Positions 27,808 to 36,484 of a stretch of DNA of 64,000 bases are shown one piece after another (the first letter of the stretch is position 1; each line of letters starts with the position of its first letter). Under the pieces are notes generated by a model. The model made no database searches. It was not told where the DNA came from and was given only the letters and a program-made list of their open reading frames with translations. Source of the DNA: Deltaproteobacteria bacterium (GTDB lineage: Bacteria; Myxococcota_A; Polyangia; GCA-2747355; JADLHG01); NCBI GenBank assembly GCA_020848905.1, contig JADLHG010000041.1:1-64000 (forward strand), read 5' to 3'. The position numbers and the translations under genes were made by a program.

Positions 27808-30099
27808 ATGATTGCGCATCGCCCGACGACGAACCCCCGACGCGGCCTGGGCCTCGTTTCCGTGCTATGGCTTGCGAGCTGCGGCCCCGTCGCGCCTCCA
27901 GCGGGGCCGCCAGCACGCACCGAGACGCCGATGGCCAAGCCCCGCCGAGCACTCTCTCCGTCACCTGCCGTCTCGACGCCGCCCCGCCGCGGGGGACCGC
28001 CGCCGACGCGCGCGGAAGCGGTCGTGGAGCTCCTGCACGGCGAGCGCGTCCGCGACCCCTATCGCTGGCTCGAGGACGACGCGTCCAAGGAGGTGGGCGC
28101 CTGGACCGAGGCGCAGAACCGCTACACGCGGGCCGTCCTCGACGCCATCCCGGGGCGCAAGGAGCTCGGCCGTGCCCTGACGCGCCTTCTGACCGTCGAG
28201 AGCATCGGCACGCCGGTCCTGCGCTACCCGAAGGAGGGGCCGCTCTTTCTCTTCCACACGCGACGCACGGGGCGCCAGAACCAGCCGATCCTCTACGTGC
28301 GACGCGGCGCCGGGGGCGAGGATGCGGTGCTTGTCGATCCGAACGGGCTGTCCAGAGACGGCACGGTGGCGCTCGACTGGTGGTATCCCTCCCCGCACGG
28401 TCGCTACCTGGCGTACGGGACCTCCACCTCGGGGGACGAGCTGAGCACCTTGCGGGTGCGCGAGGTGGCGACGGGCAAGGACCTGGCCGAGTCGATCTCG
28501 CGCACGCCCCACACCTCGCTCGCCTGGCTCCCCGATGAGAGCGGCTTCTACTACGTGCGGCTGCCGCAGCCGGGGAGCGTCCCCAAGGGGGAGGAGCACT
28601 ATCACCGTCACGTCTTCTTCCACCGGCTCGGCACCGACGGCAAGCAGGACCCGGTGGTCTTCGGGCCGGGGCGGGACCTGCGCGAGATGCCGTCGGTGTC
28701 GCTCTCGCCGAACGGGCGCTACCTGGTGGTGATGGTCTATCTCGGGTGGGCCCAGAGCGAGGTGCACCTGCTCGACCGACGCCACAAGGACGGCGCCTTC
28801 GTGCCGGTCGCGCGCGGCAAGAACCACCTCTACCTGCCGGAGGTGCTGAACGACCGCCTTCTCTTGCAGACCAACGAGGGGGCGTCGCGCAATCAGGTGT
28901 ATCGCGTGGATCCCGCGCGTCCGGCGCGCAGGCAGTGGAAGCGGGTGATCGCCGAGCGGGAGGAGATCCTGCAGTCCATCTCGGTCATCGGCGGCAAGCT
29001 CGTGGCGCTCTACCTGAAGAACGCGGCGTCGGTGATCGCGCTCCACGAGCTCGACGGGCGCCGTCTCGGCGAGCTGCCCTTCACCCCCTTCGGCACGGTC
29101 AGCGCGGTCAGCGGCGAGTGGAATAAGCCCGACCTCTATTACTCGTATTCGTCGTATCTGGTGCCGCCGCGCATCCTGGGCACCACGGTGCCGCGCCTGG
29201 CGAAGGGCCTCGTGGCGGCGCGGCGGGCCCAGCGGGCGAGCACCCCCGAGGGGGCGGGGACGATCTGGGCTCAGGTGAAGTCGCCCGTCTCGAGCGACGA
29301 GTTCGAGCTCTCGCAGCACTGGTACCCGTCCAAGGACGGCACGCGCGTCTCGATGTTCCTGCTCCACAAGAAGGGGCTCGTGCGCGACGGCCAGAACCCG
29401 ACGCTGCTCTACGGCTACGGAGGCTTCGACATCTCGCTCACGCCGCGTTTCGTGCCGGAGCTCTACGAACTGCTGCGGCGCGGCGGCGTGTACGCGGAGG
29501 CGAACCTCCGAGGGGGGGGCGAGTACGGGGACGCCTGGCACAAGGGGGGGATGCTCGGAAAGAAGCAGAACGTCTTCGACGATTTCATCGCTGCCGCGGA
29601 GTATCTGGTGGCGCAGAAGATCACGCGGCCGGAGAAGCTGGCCATCGATGGACGCTCGAACGGCGGCTTGCTGACCGGGGCCGTGCTGGTGCAGCGCCCG
29701 GAGCTCTTCCGCGTGGTGGTGTCCGGCGTGCCGCTCCTCGACATGCTGCGCTACCACCGCTACCTCATCGCCAAGCTGTGGATCCCCGAGTACGGCACCC
29801 CCGAGGACCCGGAGCACTTCAAGTGGCTGCGGGCGTATTCGCCCTATCACAACGTGAAGGACGGGACGCGCTACCCGGCAGTGTTCATCGCCACCGGCGT
29901 GTCCGACTCGCGCGTGCACCCCTTCCACGCGCGCAAGATGGCGGCGCGGCTCCAGGCCGCCACGGGGGGGAGGCTGCCGGTTCTGCTGCGCGCCGAGACG
30001 AAGGCGGGGCACGGGGCGGGCAAGCCCACCTCCAAGCGCATCGAGGAAGCCACCGATCGGCTGGCCTTCGTGCTCTCGCAGCTCGGGCTGATGCCCTGA
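27808..30099 (+). CDS. Prolyl oligopeptidase family (S9A) lipoprotein
   Basis: 763 residues from ATG 27808. N-terminal signal with lipobox LWLASC, Pro-rich linker, then the S9A start RDPYRWLEDDASKEVGAWTEAQN. The seven-blade propeller region spans about 110-480. The hydrolase domain has GYGGFDISLTP, LRGGGEYGDAWHKGG, GRSNGGLL with nucleophile Ser 617, Asp 700 in GVSDSRVHP and His 735 in KAGHGAGK, so the triad is complete. It should cleave short peptides after proline at the cell surface or in the periplasm. Preceded by a 100-bp gap after the OmpA gene; no terminator seen. Confidence 0.95.
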   Translation: MIAHRPTTNPRRGLGLVSVLWLASCGPVAPPAGPPARTETPMAKPRRALSPSPAVSTPPRRGGPPPTRAEAVVELLHGERVRDPYRWLEDDASKEVGAWTEAQNRYTRAVLDAIPGRKELGRALTRLLTVESIGTPVLRYPKEGPLFLFHTRRTGRQNQPILYVRRGAGGEDAVLVDPNGLSRDGTVALDWWYPSPHGRYLAYGTSTSGDELSTLRVREVATGKDLAESISRTPHTSLAWLPDESGFYYVRLPQPGSVPKGEEHYHRHVFFHRLGTDGKQDPVVFGPGRDLREMPSVSLSPNGRYLVVMVYLGWAQSEVHLLDRRHKDGAFVPVARGKNHLYLPEVLNDRLLLQTNEGASRNQVYRVDPARPARRQWKRVIAEREEILQSISVIGGKLVALYLKNAASVIALHELDGRRLGELPFTPFGTVSAVSGEWNKPDLYYSYSSYLVPPRILGTTVPRLAKGLVAARRAQRASTPEGAGTIWAQVKSPVSSDEFELSQHWYPSKDGTRVSMFLLHKKGLVRDGQNPTLLYGYGGFDISLTPRFVPELYELLRRGGVYAEANLRGGGEYGDAWHKGGMLGKKQNVFDDFIAAAEYLVAQKITRPEKLAIDGRSNGGLLTGAVLVQRPELFRVVVSGVPLLDMLRYHRYLIAKLWIPEYGTPEDPEHFKWLRAYSPYHNVKDGTRYPAVFIATGVSDSRVHPFHARKMAARLQAATGGRLPVLLRAETKAGHGAGKPTSKRIEEATDRLAFVLSQLGLMP

Positions 30100-30370
30100 G
30101 CCGAGGCGGGCGACGCGGAGGCGCGGGGGAAGCGCTGCGTCGTCGACCGTGGGGCCCTGGGCGCGATTGACCCAGGGGGCTATGGCCCGGATCGGGGGAG
30201 CGAGCCCCAGGGGAGTCGCGACGCGGCTACGGGCACCTCGCGATGAGCTCGAAATTTTCGCAGGCAAGTCGCTCCATTCGCCGCTGACGCGCGACGCTGC
30301 GCCTCGCTGCGGGCTGGCAGGAGCCTTGCACTCCTTCGCCCCTGGGGCACACCAGGAGGTTCGAAGAACC

Positions 30371-31909
30371 ATGACGAGGCGACACGGAGTGACGGTCTTG
30401 GCCTTGCTCGGCTGGAGTGCGGGACTCGCCGCGGGGTGCGGCGGGACGATCGACACGAGCCAGCGGATCTCCAAGCTCGAGCTGCGCACCGACCAGCTCG
30501 GGGCCTTGCAGGCCATGCAGTGCCTCAAGGTGAACGGCGAGGATGCGTGCGCGCGCTACCCGAATCCGAACGCGTGCGATCGCCTGGACGTCTCCGTGAT
30601 GGGCGATGGCAGCACGGTGGCCGAGTGCCTGAACGGCGGGGTGGTGGTGAAGACCATCGTGGGGAGCATGGCGGGAGGTGTGCCCTTCGTCTGCAAGCTC
30701 GCCGACGAGAAGGGCTGCGTGACCTGCGCGGACATGTACGGCGTGATCGTGACCGACTCGTGCAACACGAACACGCGCCTCTTCGTCGATTCGGCGCTCG
30801 AGGAGCAGCCTCCGGCGGCAGGGGGCGGGGAGCCGGGCGCTGCTCCGGTGGACCGGTGCGACCCGCAGAACGCGCGGCGCGTCTACGCCGAGGAGCTGAA
30901 CAAGGTGCTCGCGGCCGAGGGGCTGAAGTTCACCTACGCGCCGGATTTCTCGCGCACGACCGTGGACAAGAACGGCATGTTCAAGACCAGCACCAAGACC
31001 GGCGACATCTGCACCTACTGGGAGCAGCAGGCGGCGAAGGACAACCAGTACACCGAGTGCAACGTGAAGCAGCCCGGGCGCTGCAACTGCGAGGTCAGCA
31101 GCACGCGGACGACGTGCAAGTGCGGTCGCCTGAACATCCGCGCCCTGCGCGCGGCGTGCACCGCCATCCCGTCGGACTGCCAGCGGGGGGAGTGGACCCA
31201 GGCGCTCACCATCGAGTACGCCGCCGCCAACGTCTTTCTCTTCAAGGGTTCCTACAAGAAGACCACGCCGCCCGCGCCGACGCAGCCGACGACGGGTGAC
31301 CGCTCCAAGACGAGCGCTCCGGCGCCGAGCCTGTATCAGGCGATCCCGACGCCGGTGGAGAGCGCTCCGGCCGACCTGCAGTGCCAGGGCTCGCCGCTGG
31401 TGCTGGACCTCTCGGGCGACGGGGTGAATCTGCTCCCGGTGGACGAGGGGCCGACTTTCGACCTGCTCGGGCTCGGCGAGCAGAGGACCGCGTGGGTCCG
31501 GGGGGACGACGCGCTGCTCGTGCTCGACCGGAACGGTAACGGCCGCGTGGACAGCGGGCGCGAGCTCTTCGGCGAGGCCTCGGAGGTGAGCGGTCCGACG
31601 GAGGACGGCTTCCAGGCGCTCGCGGTGCTCGACCGTCCGGAGCAGGGGGGCAACGGCGACGGCCGCATCGACGCTGGAGACCGGAGCTTCGCGCAGCTCA
31701 GGCTGTGGAACGACCGGAACGGCGACGGGGTCTCGCAGAAGAGCGAGCTCCGCAGCCTGCGTCAGGCGGGGGTGCGGAGCCTCGGCCTCGAGGCCCGGCC
31801 CACGGGCAAGACGGATCGCTTCGGCAACGACCTGCGTCTCGAGAGCAGCTTCGTCGGGCGGCACGGCCGGCGCGGCCTGCTGGTGGATGCCTTCTTCGTG
31901 GTGAAGTAG
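30371..31909 (+). CDS. Lipoprotein with Asp/Gly calcium-binding-like C-terminus
   Basis: 512 residues from ATG 30371; AGGAGG lies 11 bases upstream. Lipobox AGLAAGC (Cys about 23), a coiled segment ISKLELRTDQLGALQAMQ, then a Cys-rich region (about 35-290, some 20 Cys). The final 150 residues begin LVLDLSGDGVNLLPV and contain DRNGNGRVDSGRELFGE, GNGDGRIDAGD and DRNGDGVSQKSELRSL, an EF-hand-like pattern also found in C-termini of RTX-type and other large secreted proteins. It probably binds calcium outside the cell. The rest is not recognised. Confidence 0.8.
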   Translation: MTRRHGVTVLALLGWSAGLAAGCGGTIDTSQRISKLELRTDQLGALQAMQCLKVNGEDACARYPNPNACDRLDVSVMGDGSTVAECLNGGVVVKTIVGSMAGGVPFVCKLADEKGCVTCADMYGVIVTDSCNTNTRLFVDSALEEQPPAAGGGEPGAAPVDRCDPQNARRVYAEELNKVLAAEGLKFTYAPDFSRTTVDKNGMFKTSTKTGDICTYWEQQAAKDNQYTECNVKQPGRCNCEVSSTRTTCKCGRLNIRALRAACTAIPSDCQRGEWTQALTIEYAAANVFLFKGSYKKTTPPAPTQPTTGDRSKTSAPAPSLYQAIPTPVESAPADLQCQGSPLVLDLSGDGVNLLPVDEGPTFDLLGLGEQRTAWVRGDDALLVLDRNGNGRVDSGRELFGEASEVSGPTEDGFQALAVLDRPEQGGNGDGRIDAGDRSFAQLRLWNDRNGDGVSQKSELRSLRQAGVRSLGLEARPTGKTDRFGNDLRLESSFVGRHGRRGLLVDAFFVVK

Positions 31910-31938
31910 TCCCTCTCCAGGCGCGCCCCCCTTCGACC

Positions 31939-33882
31939 TCAGATCTCCCCGCTGTCGCAGAGGGCCTTGAGCTCCGCTTCGAGCGCGGTGCGCTTGGCGC
32001 GGAACGCGGCGCCCACGCGGGCAAGGCCCGGAGCGGCGTTGCGTGCGGCGATGGCCCAGTGGTCCCGCGCGGCGGTGCGGAAGGCCTGGTCGAGGCGGAG
32101 GCGCGCGGGGTTCTCGTCGAGCGTGCGGTCGAAGGGGTCGCGGGGGAGCTCACGAAGGAGCCCCTTCAGGTAGAGCACGTCGAGCGCGTGGAGTCGCTCC
32201 ACCAGGTCGGTGGCGCGCGCGCGAACGGCGGGGGAGCGCGCGTAGCGTGAGGCCTGGAGGACCGGGTAGCGCAGGTGCATGATCTCGCGGAACCAGTCCT
32301 GAGCTGCGGTCGCGAGCTGCTCCATGCGAGGGTCGAGAAACTCGGCGCGGTAGAAGGCCTCGGTCCCCTCGGGGGTGATGGCGAGCCTCCAGCTCGCGAC
32401 GAGGCGCTGCAGCGGCGTCTCCGCCTGCACGCGCATCACGTTGAGGGGGCTCGTCACGTAACTCAGCACGCGCCGCCCCTTCTGCGTGGCGGTGCCGCCG
32501 ACGCGCCGGAGGAGGAAGCGCAGGTTCGCCTCCAGGTCGCGGCGGGTCATGAGCGGGTCGAAGGTGATGAATCCGACCTGGGGCCGCAGTCCGGCGCGCA
32601 CGAGCAGGTCGATGCCGCGCAGGTTCACGTCGAGGGGGTAGCCCTTGCCGTAGCGCCGGAGCTGCTCGTCGGAGCCGGACTCCGCGCCGACGAAGACGCT
32701 GTTCAAGCCGGCGTGGGCGAGGAGTCCGAGGACCGAGATGAAGCGCTTCGCGAGCTTCGGGTCGGCCATGCCGAAGGCGTCGAGGCGGAAGTCCACCGCG
32801 AAGGGGGCCCCGGGTTGCTTGCCGAGCTGGTGGGCGAGGCGGGTCAGGTAGCGCGGATTGCGGCTACCGAACTCGCTGTCCACGAAGTTCAGGGTCGTGG
32901 CGCCGGCGGCGCGGAGCACCCGGACGAGCTCGGCGGTGCGGGTGACGGGAAAGTGCCGCCAGGGAGCGGCGGGGTTCGAGCCGTCGGGCTTGGTCTTGAA
33001 GTCGAGCTGCGGCACCGAGCAGAAGGTGCAATGGCCCGGACAGCCGCGCGAGGCCTCGAGGCCGATGTCGGCCTTGACGCGCAGCGCCTGCTCGAGCATG
33101 TCGAGGGCGGGCAGCCAGCGCTGACGCTCGAGGGCGAGGACCTTGCGGGGGGTGCGCACGAGGCCGTCGGAGGAGCGATAGGCGACGTTCGGGATCTTCG
33201 AGAGGTCGGTGCGTCGCGTCTTCACGGCCCGGTAGATCGCGTCGATGGCCAGCTCCCCCTCGCCGAGGGCGAAGACCACCTCGGGGAAGCGCTCGGCGAG
33301 GGTGGCGTGGGAGAAGGTGCCCATCACGTTGCCCACTACGATCACCGCGTCTCTCGCCCAGGGTTCGCGCCGCAAGCGGGTGAGGAGCTGGATCAGGTTG
33401 TCTTGCGAGCCCATCTTGGCCGAGACGCCGATGATGTGCGGCTTGGTGGCGCGCAGCTTCCTCAGGGTGTAGTCCACGCTCTGCGCGAGCTCGGGGGTGC
33501 GCGAGAGCATCAGGTCGGGCTCGATGAAGGTGATGCGCGCGGGACGATGGGCCAGCTCGCGGTGCTTGTAGCGCAGGTAGCCGGCCAGCTCGGCCAGGCC
33601 CATGTTGAAGGTCGGGATGTCGTAGGCCGGGGCGACGGTGGTGACGAGCGCGAGCCGCGTTCCGCCGGGCTGCAGCGCGGCGCGGGCGGCGGCGCGGTCG
33701 AAGCGCTCCGCGACCGGAAGTCGCTGCTCGAGCACGTCGCGGCGGGCCGGGACGTTGTCGCGAAGACGCGGTGCGGCGTTCGCGGCGGGGAGGGCGCCGG
33801 AGGAGAGGGCGCCGAGCGCGAGCACGAGCAGCGCGACGCGGCGCGTGACCGTGAGAGACCGGGTCGAGGGGAAACGTCGCAT
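31939..33882 (-). CDS. Exported B12-binding/radical SAM-like protein
   Basis: 647 residues from ATG 33882 (a frame to 33963 is longer but less plausible). N-terminus: TRRVALLVLALGALSSGALPAANAA, a strong export signal with a twin Arg. About 75-245 is a B12-binding-like Rossmann region (FNMGLAELAGYLR, HIIGVSAKMG, VVGNVMG, FALGEGELAIDAI). Radical SAM core starts with CPGHCTFC (281-288, the Cx3Cx2C cluster motif), with VDSEFGSRNP and FVGAESGSDEQLRRYGKG later. These enzymes are normally cytosolic because they need reductant and SAM; an exported version is surprising. Substrate unknown. Nearest same-strand gene is the PAP2 phosphatase upstream. Confidence 0.85.
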   Translation of the reverse strand: MRRFPSTRSLTVTRRVALLVLALGALSSGALPAANAAPRLRDNVPARRDVLEQRLPVAERFDRAAARAALQPGGTRLALVTTVAPAYDIPTFNMGLAELAGYLRYKHRELAHRPARITFIEPDLMLSRTPELAQSVDYTLRKLRATKPHIIGVSAKMGSQDNLIQLLTRLRREPWARDAVIVVGNVMGTFSHATLAERFPEVVFALGEGELAIDAIYRAVKTRRTDLSKIPNVAYRSSDGLVRTPRKVLALERQRWLPALDMLEQALRVKADIGLEASRGCPGHCTFCSVPQLDFKTKPDGSNPAAPWRHFPVTRTAELVRVLRAAGATTLNFVDSEFGSRNPRYLTRLAHQLGKQPGAPFAVDFRLDAFGMADPKLAKRFISVLGLLAHAGLNSVFVGAESGSDEQLRRYGKGYPLDVNLRGIDLLVRAGLRPQVGFITFDPLMTRRDLEANLRFLLRRVGGTATQKGRRVLSYVTSPLNVMRVQAETPLQRLVASWRLAITPEGTEAFYRAEFLDPRMEQLATAAQDWFREIMHLRYPVLQASRYARSPAVRARATDLVERLHALDVLYLKGLLRELPRDPFDRTLDENPARLRLDQAFRTAARDHWAIAARNAAPGLARVGAAFRAKRTALEAELKALCDSGEI

Positions 33883-34004
33883 GGGGAGTCGAGGCGGAAT
33901 AGAGCAGGAACGATGCCGGGACCGACGGCGCGCCCGGAGCGGAGCAGGTCCGTGAATTGACAAGGGTCCTCTGCGGTGAGGGCGGCGGCGCGGCGGTCCG
34001 CGCG

Positions 34005-35012
34005 CTAGCTACGGTCGGCGTCGGCTGGCGGCTGTGGCCAGGGCTGCGGGGTCGGTTGGCCCGATGGGGGTCGGGTCCCCACGACGGGGAGCCCGAGGCG
34101 GGGGGCGAGCGCGGGCCACCCTCCGGCGATCCAGAGCCCGGTGACGCCGTAGCGCAGCCAGCGGAGCGCGAGCCCGAGGGCGAGGGCGAGCGAGGGCGGG
34201 GCGGGGTACCAGTCCTCCGGCTGCCCTGAAGCAGCGGTGCGTCGCGCGAGCCATCCAAGCGCGAGGTACAGCGCCACCAGGGCGAGTGCGCCAGCCGCGA
34301 AGCTCGCGGCGGTCCATCCCGGCCCGCGGCGTTTCGGCGACGACTCTTCTACGGGCGCGTAGCGCAGCCCCGCGCAGAGGCCGGCGAGCACGCCGCCGAG
34401 GGCCACGAGGTCGCGGTGCGGCCAGAGGGGCAGAAGCAGCGATGGCGCGCCGCCGGCGACGAGCTGGCCTCGGGGCGAGAGGTGCTGGAAGCGCTCGACG
34501 AGCCACCGCTCGAGGTGCGGCGCAAGGACGAGGAGCGTCGCGCCGAGGGCGAGGCCCACCAGCACGTCGTGCGGAAAGTGCGCGCCCAGGTAGAGGCGCG
34601 AGCCGGCGACGAGGAGCACGACCAGCGCCGCCACAGCCACGGCCCAGCGGCGATTGAGGCCGCGCGCGAGCGTTCCCCAGGCGGTGAGCGTGAGCTGCGC
34701 GTGTCCGCTCGGTACGCCCGGGCTCAGCTCGGGGGGGCCGATGAGCGCCACGGAGCGGGCGAACTGATAGGGCCGCGGACCGCGCCACCAGGCCTTGCAG
34801 AGGACGTTCACCACACCCGACCCGACGAGCAGCGCGCCGAGGCGCAGGCCGAGCCGGCGGTCCACGCACCAGATCACGAAGGCCACGAGCAGGACGAGCG
34901 CGAGCTGGTGGCCGAGCTGGGTCACCGCGAGGTTGAAGAGGTCGGCGAGGTGGGAGCGGTGCGCCTGCAGGGCGCGAACGACCTCCACACCCCAGTCGAG
35001 GACGCCGTTCAT
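34005..35012 (-). CDS. PAP2-family membrane phosphatase
   Basis: 335 residues, about eight membrane helices. Phosphatase motifs in order: KAWWRGPRP (KxxxxxxRP, about 93-101), PSGH (about 121) and SRLYLGAHFPHD (SRxxxxxHxxxD, about 157-168). Likely dephosphorylates undecaprenyl pyrophosphate or another lipid phosphate at the membrane; which one cannot be told. The C-terminal half adds further helices and a Pro-rich tail. ATG 35012 is clear. Confidence 0.9.
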   Translation of the reverse strand: MNGVLDWGVEVVRALQAHRSHLADLFNLAVTQLGHQLALVLLVAFVIWCVDRRLGLRLGALLVGSGVVNVLCKAWWRGPRPYQFARSVALIGPPELSPGVPSGHAQLTLTAWGTLARGLNRRWAVAVAALVVLLVAGSRLYLGAHFPHDVLVGLALGATLLVLAPHLERWLVERFQHLSPRGQLVAGGAPSLLLPLWPHRDLVALGGVLAGLCAGLRYAPVEESSPKRRGPGWTAASFAAGALALVALYLALGWLARRTAASGQPEDWYPAPPSLALALGLALRWLRYGVTGLWIAGGWPALAPRLGLPVVGTRPPSGQPTPQPWPQPPADADRS

Positions 35013-35261
35013 CGCCGGAGCCGCGTCATGAGAATCCCTATCCTAGCAGCGTTCGGCCTCTCTGCGATGCAGGGCCGGAGCGGCGGACTGCGGGCCCGGT
35101 CCCAAGCCCGGGCGCAGCCTGCGGGTGGCAGTGGCTAGGCCTGGCGCCGGAGTCCTCTCACGTCGGGGGACCGAGGAGATCCGACGAACGCACCGCGTCG
35201 GGCCGGTTCGTCGTGCTGTTTCCAGGCCTTGACGTTCCGGGGAACGGCGCCCGTCGGCGGT

Positions 35262-36455
35262 ATGGACCTTGCTCGTCTTCGCGGCATGTACCAGCCCGCC
35301 CGTCGAAGGGTTCCCGTGGTGCTCGTCCTGGCGGCCCTTGCGTCGCAGGGCTCGACCGCCTTCGCGCGCGACCCGGTGGTCACGCGTACCCCGCTCGCGC
35401 GTGCTCCGGCGGCGTCGCTCGGAGCGCCCGAAGCGCTCTCCCTCACGCCGCGCCAGTTCCTGGTGCAAGGCGTCGAGCGGGCGAAGCTCCTCGTCGGCCG
35501 GGCCGTCACGTTCCCCGCGTTCGTCTGGCCCTTCAATCGGCTGATGCAGGCCGTCGCGCATGGGGAGCCCTTCACCGGGCTCACGCCGGCGAGCGCGGTG
35601 CGCGTGGGCCGTCGGGTCGTGGACCAGGGGAGCGAGGGGGTCGTGATCGGGCGTCTGGCGCCCACGCTGCGAGATATCTGGTCGGTGCGCGGCGCGGAGC
35701 GGTCTTTTCTCAAGCTCATCGACGAGCTCGCGGCGGCGCGCGCGAAAGACCCTCGGCTGAAGGCGGCGGTGGCGTACGACCCCGACTCCCTCGGCCTCGG
35801 GCTGAGCGGGTTCTCCCGCGAGCGGCGCGAACAGGTCGCGATGGCCGGCATGTTGCGCGTCGCCCGACACGCGAAGGCTCGCGGCGTGCCTCTCGAGCTG
35901 GACATGACCGGTTCGGAGACGATGCCCTTCACGCTGAAGGTGGCGGAGCAGATCGTGACGGAGGTGGGGATCCCCGTGCGTCTCGCGATCGCTGCGCGCT
36001 ACGAGGCCTCGATGCCGGCGCTCCGAAACTGGGCCGCGCTCGCTACCCGCACCGGTCAGAAACTCGGGGTGCGGCTGGTGAAGGGGAGCTACGTCGAGGC
36101 GGACACGGCGGGGATCATCAACCAGCGGGGGCCGTTGATGCGCCACTACCGCGAGCTCGTCACGCAGGCCCTGCGCTACGGGGACGTGCTCGACGTGGCG
36201 GTGGCCACACAGAACGAGGAGATCTGGCAGCACGCCCGCGCCGAGGCCCGTCGCTTGGGCACCACGTACCGGCTCCACGTGATCCGCGGGGTCAACGCCC
36301 CCTTCCAGGCCAAGGTGCGCGCCGCGGGCGAGACGATAGGTGGCGAGTACGTCTCCTACGGGGCCGACGCGCCGATCTTCGGTTTGCAGGAGGCGCTCGA
36401 GAACCGGCAGGCGAAGAAGACCCTCATCCAGCGCTTCGCGCAGGAGCTGAACTGA
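35262..36455 (+). CDS. Exported proline-dehydrogenase-like protein
   Basis: 397 residues from ATG 35262; ATG 35286 is an equal choice. Export signal RRRVPVVLVLAALASQGSTAFA. From about 100 the sequence follows the proline dehydrogenase barrel: SVRGAERSF, VAYDPDSLG, GVPLELDMTGSETMPFTL, RLAIAARYEAS, GVRLVKGSYVEAD (270-282, the strongest match), AVATQNEE and a final YVSYGADAPIFGLQEALENR. The Arg pair that binds proline carboxylate in the usual RRLxEN segment is absent, and QAYL is AARYE. So it may use another substrate or be inactive. FAD binding outside the cytoplasm would be unusual. Fold call is inference. Confidence 0.72.
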   Translation: MDLARLRGMYQPARRRVPVVLVLAALASQGSTAFARDPVVTRTPLARAPAASLGAPEALSLTPRQFLVQGVERAKLLVGRAVTFPAFVWPFNRLMQAVAHGEPFTGLTPASAVRVGRRVVDQGSEGVVIGRLAPTLRDIWSVRGAERSFLKLIDELAAARAKDPRLKAAVAYDPDSLGLGLSGFSRERREQVAMAGMLRVARHAKARGVPLELDMTGSETMPFTLKVAEQIVTEVGIPVRLAIAARYEASMPALRNWAALATRTGQKLGVRLVKGSYVEADTAGIINQRGPLMRHYRELVTQALRYGDVLDVAVATQNEEIWQHARAEARRLGTTYRLHVIRGVNAPFQAKVRAAGETIGGEYVSYGADAPIFGLQEALENRQAKKTLIQRFAQELN

Positions 36456-36484
36456 CCCTGGCGCTCTTCCCGGGTTGGCGCCCG

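Noticed and set aside
27961-30528. 855-residue minus-strand frame
   Set aside because: Opposite the prolyl oligopeptidase gene, which has a complete catalytic triad; the minus frame shows no recognisable protein feature.
33957-33985. TTGACA on the plus strand
   Set aside because: No -10 box at 16-18 bp and no plus-strand gene downstream.
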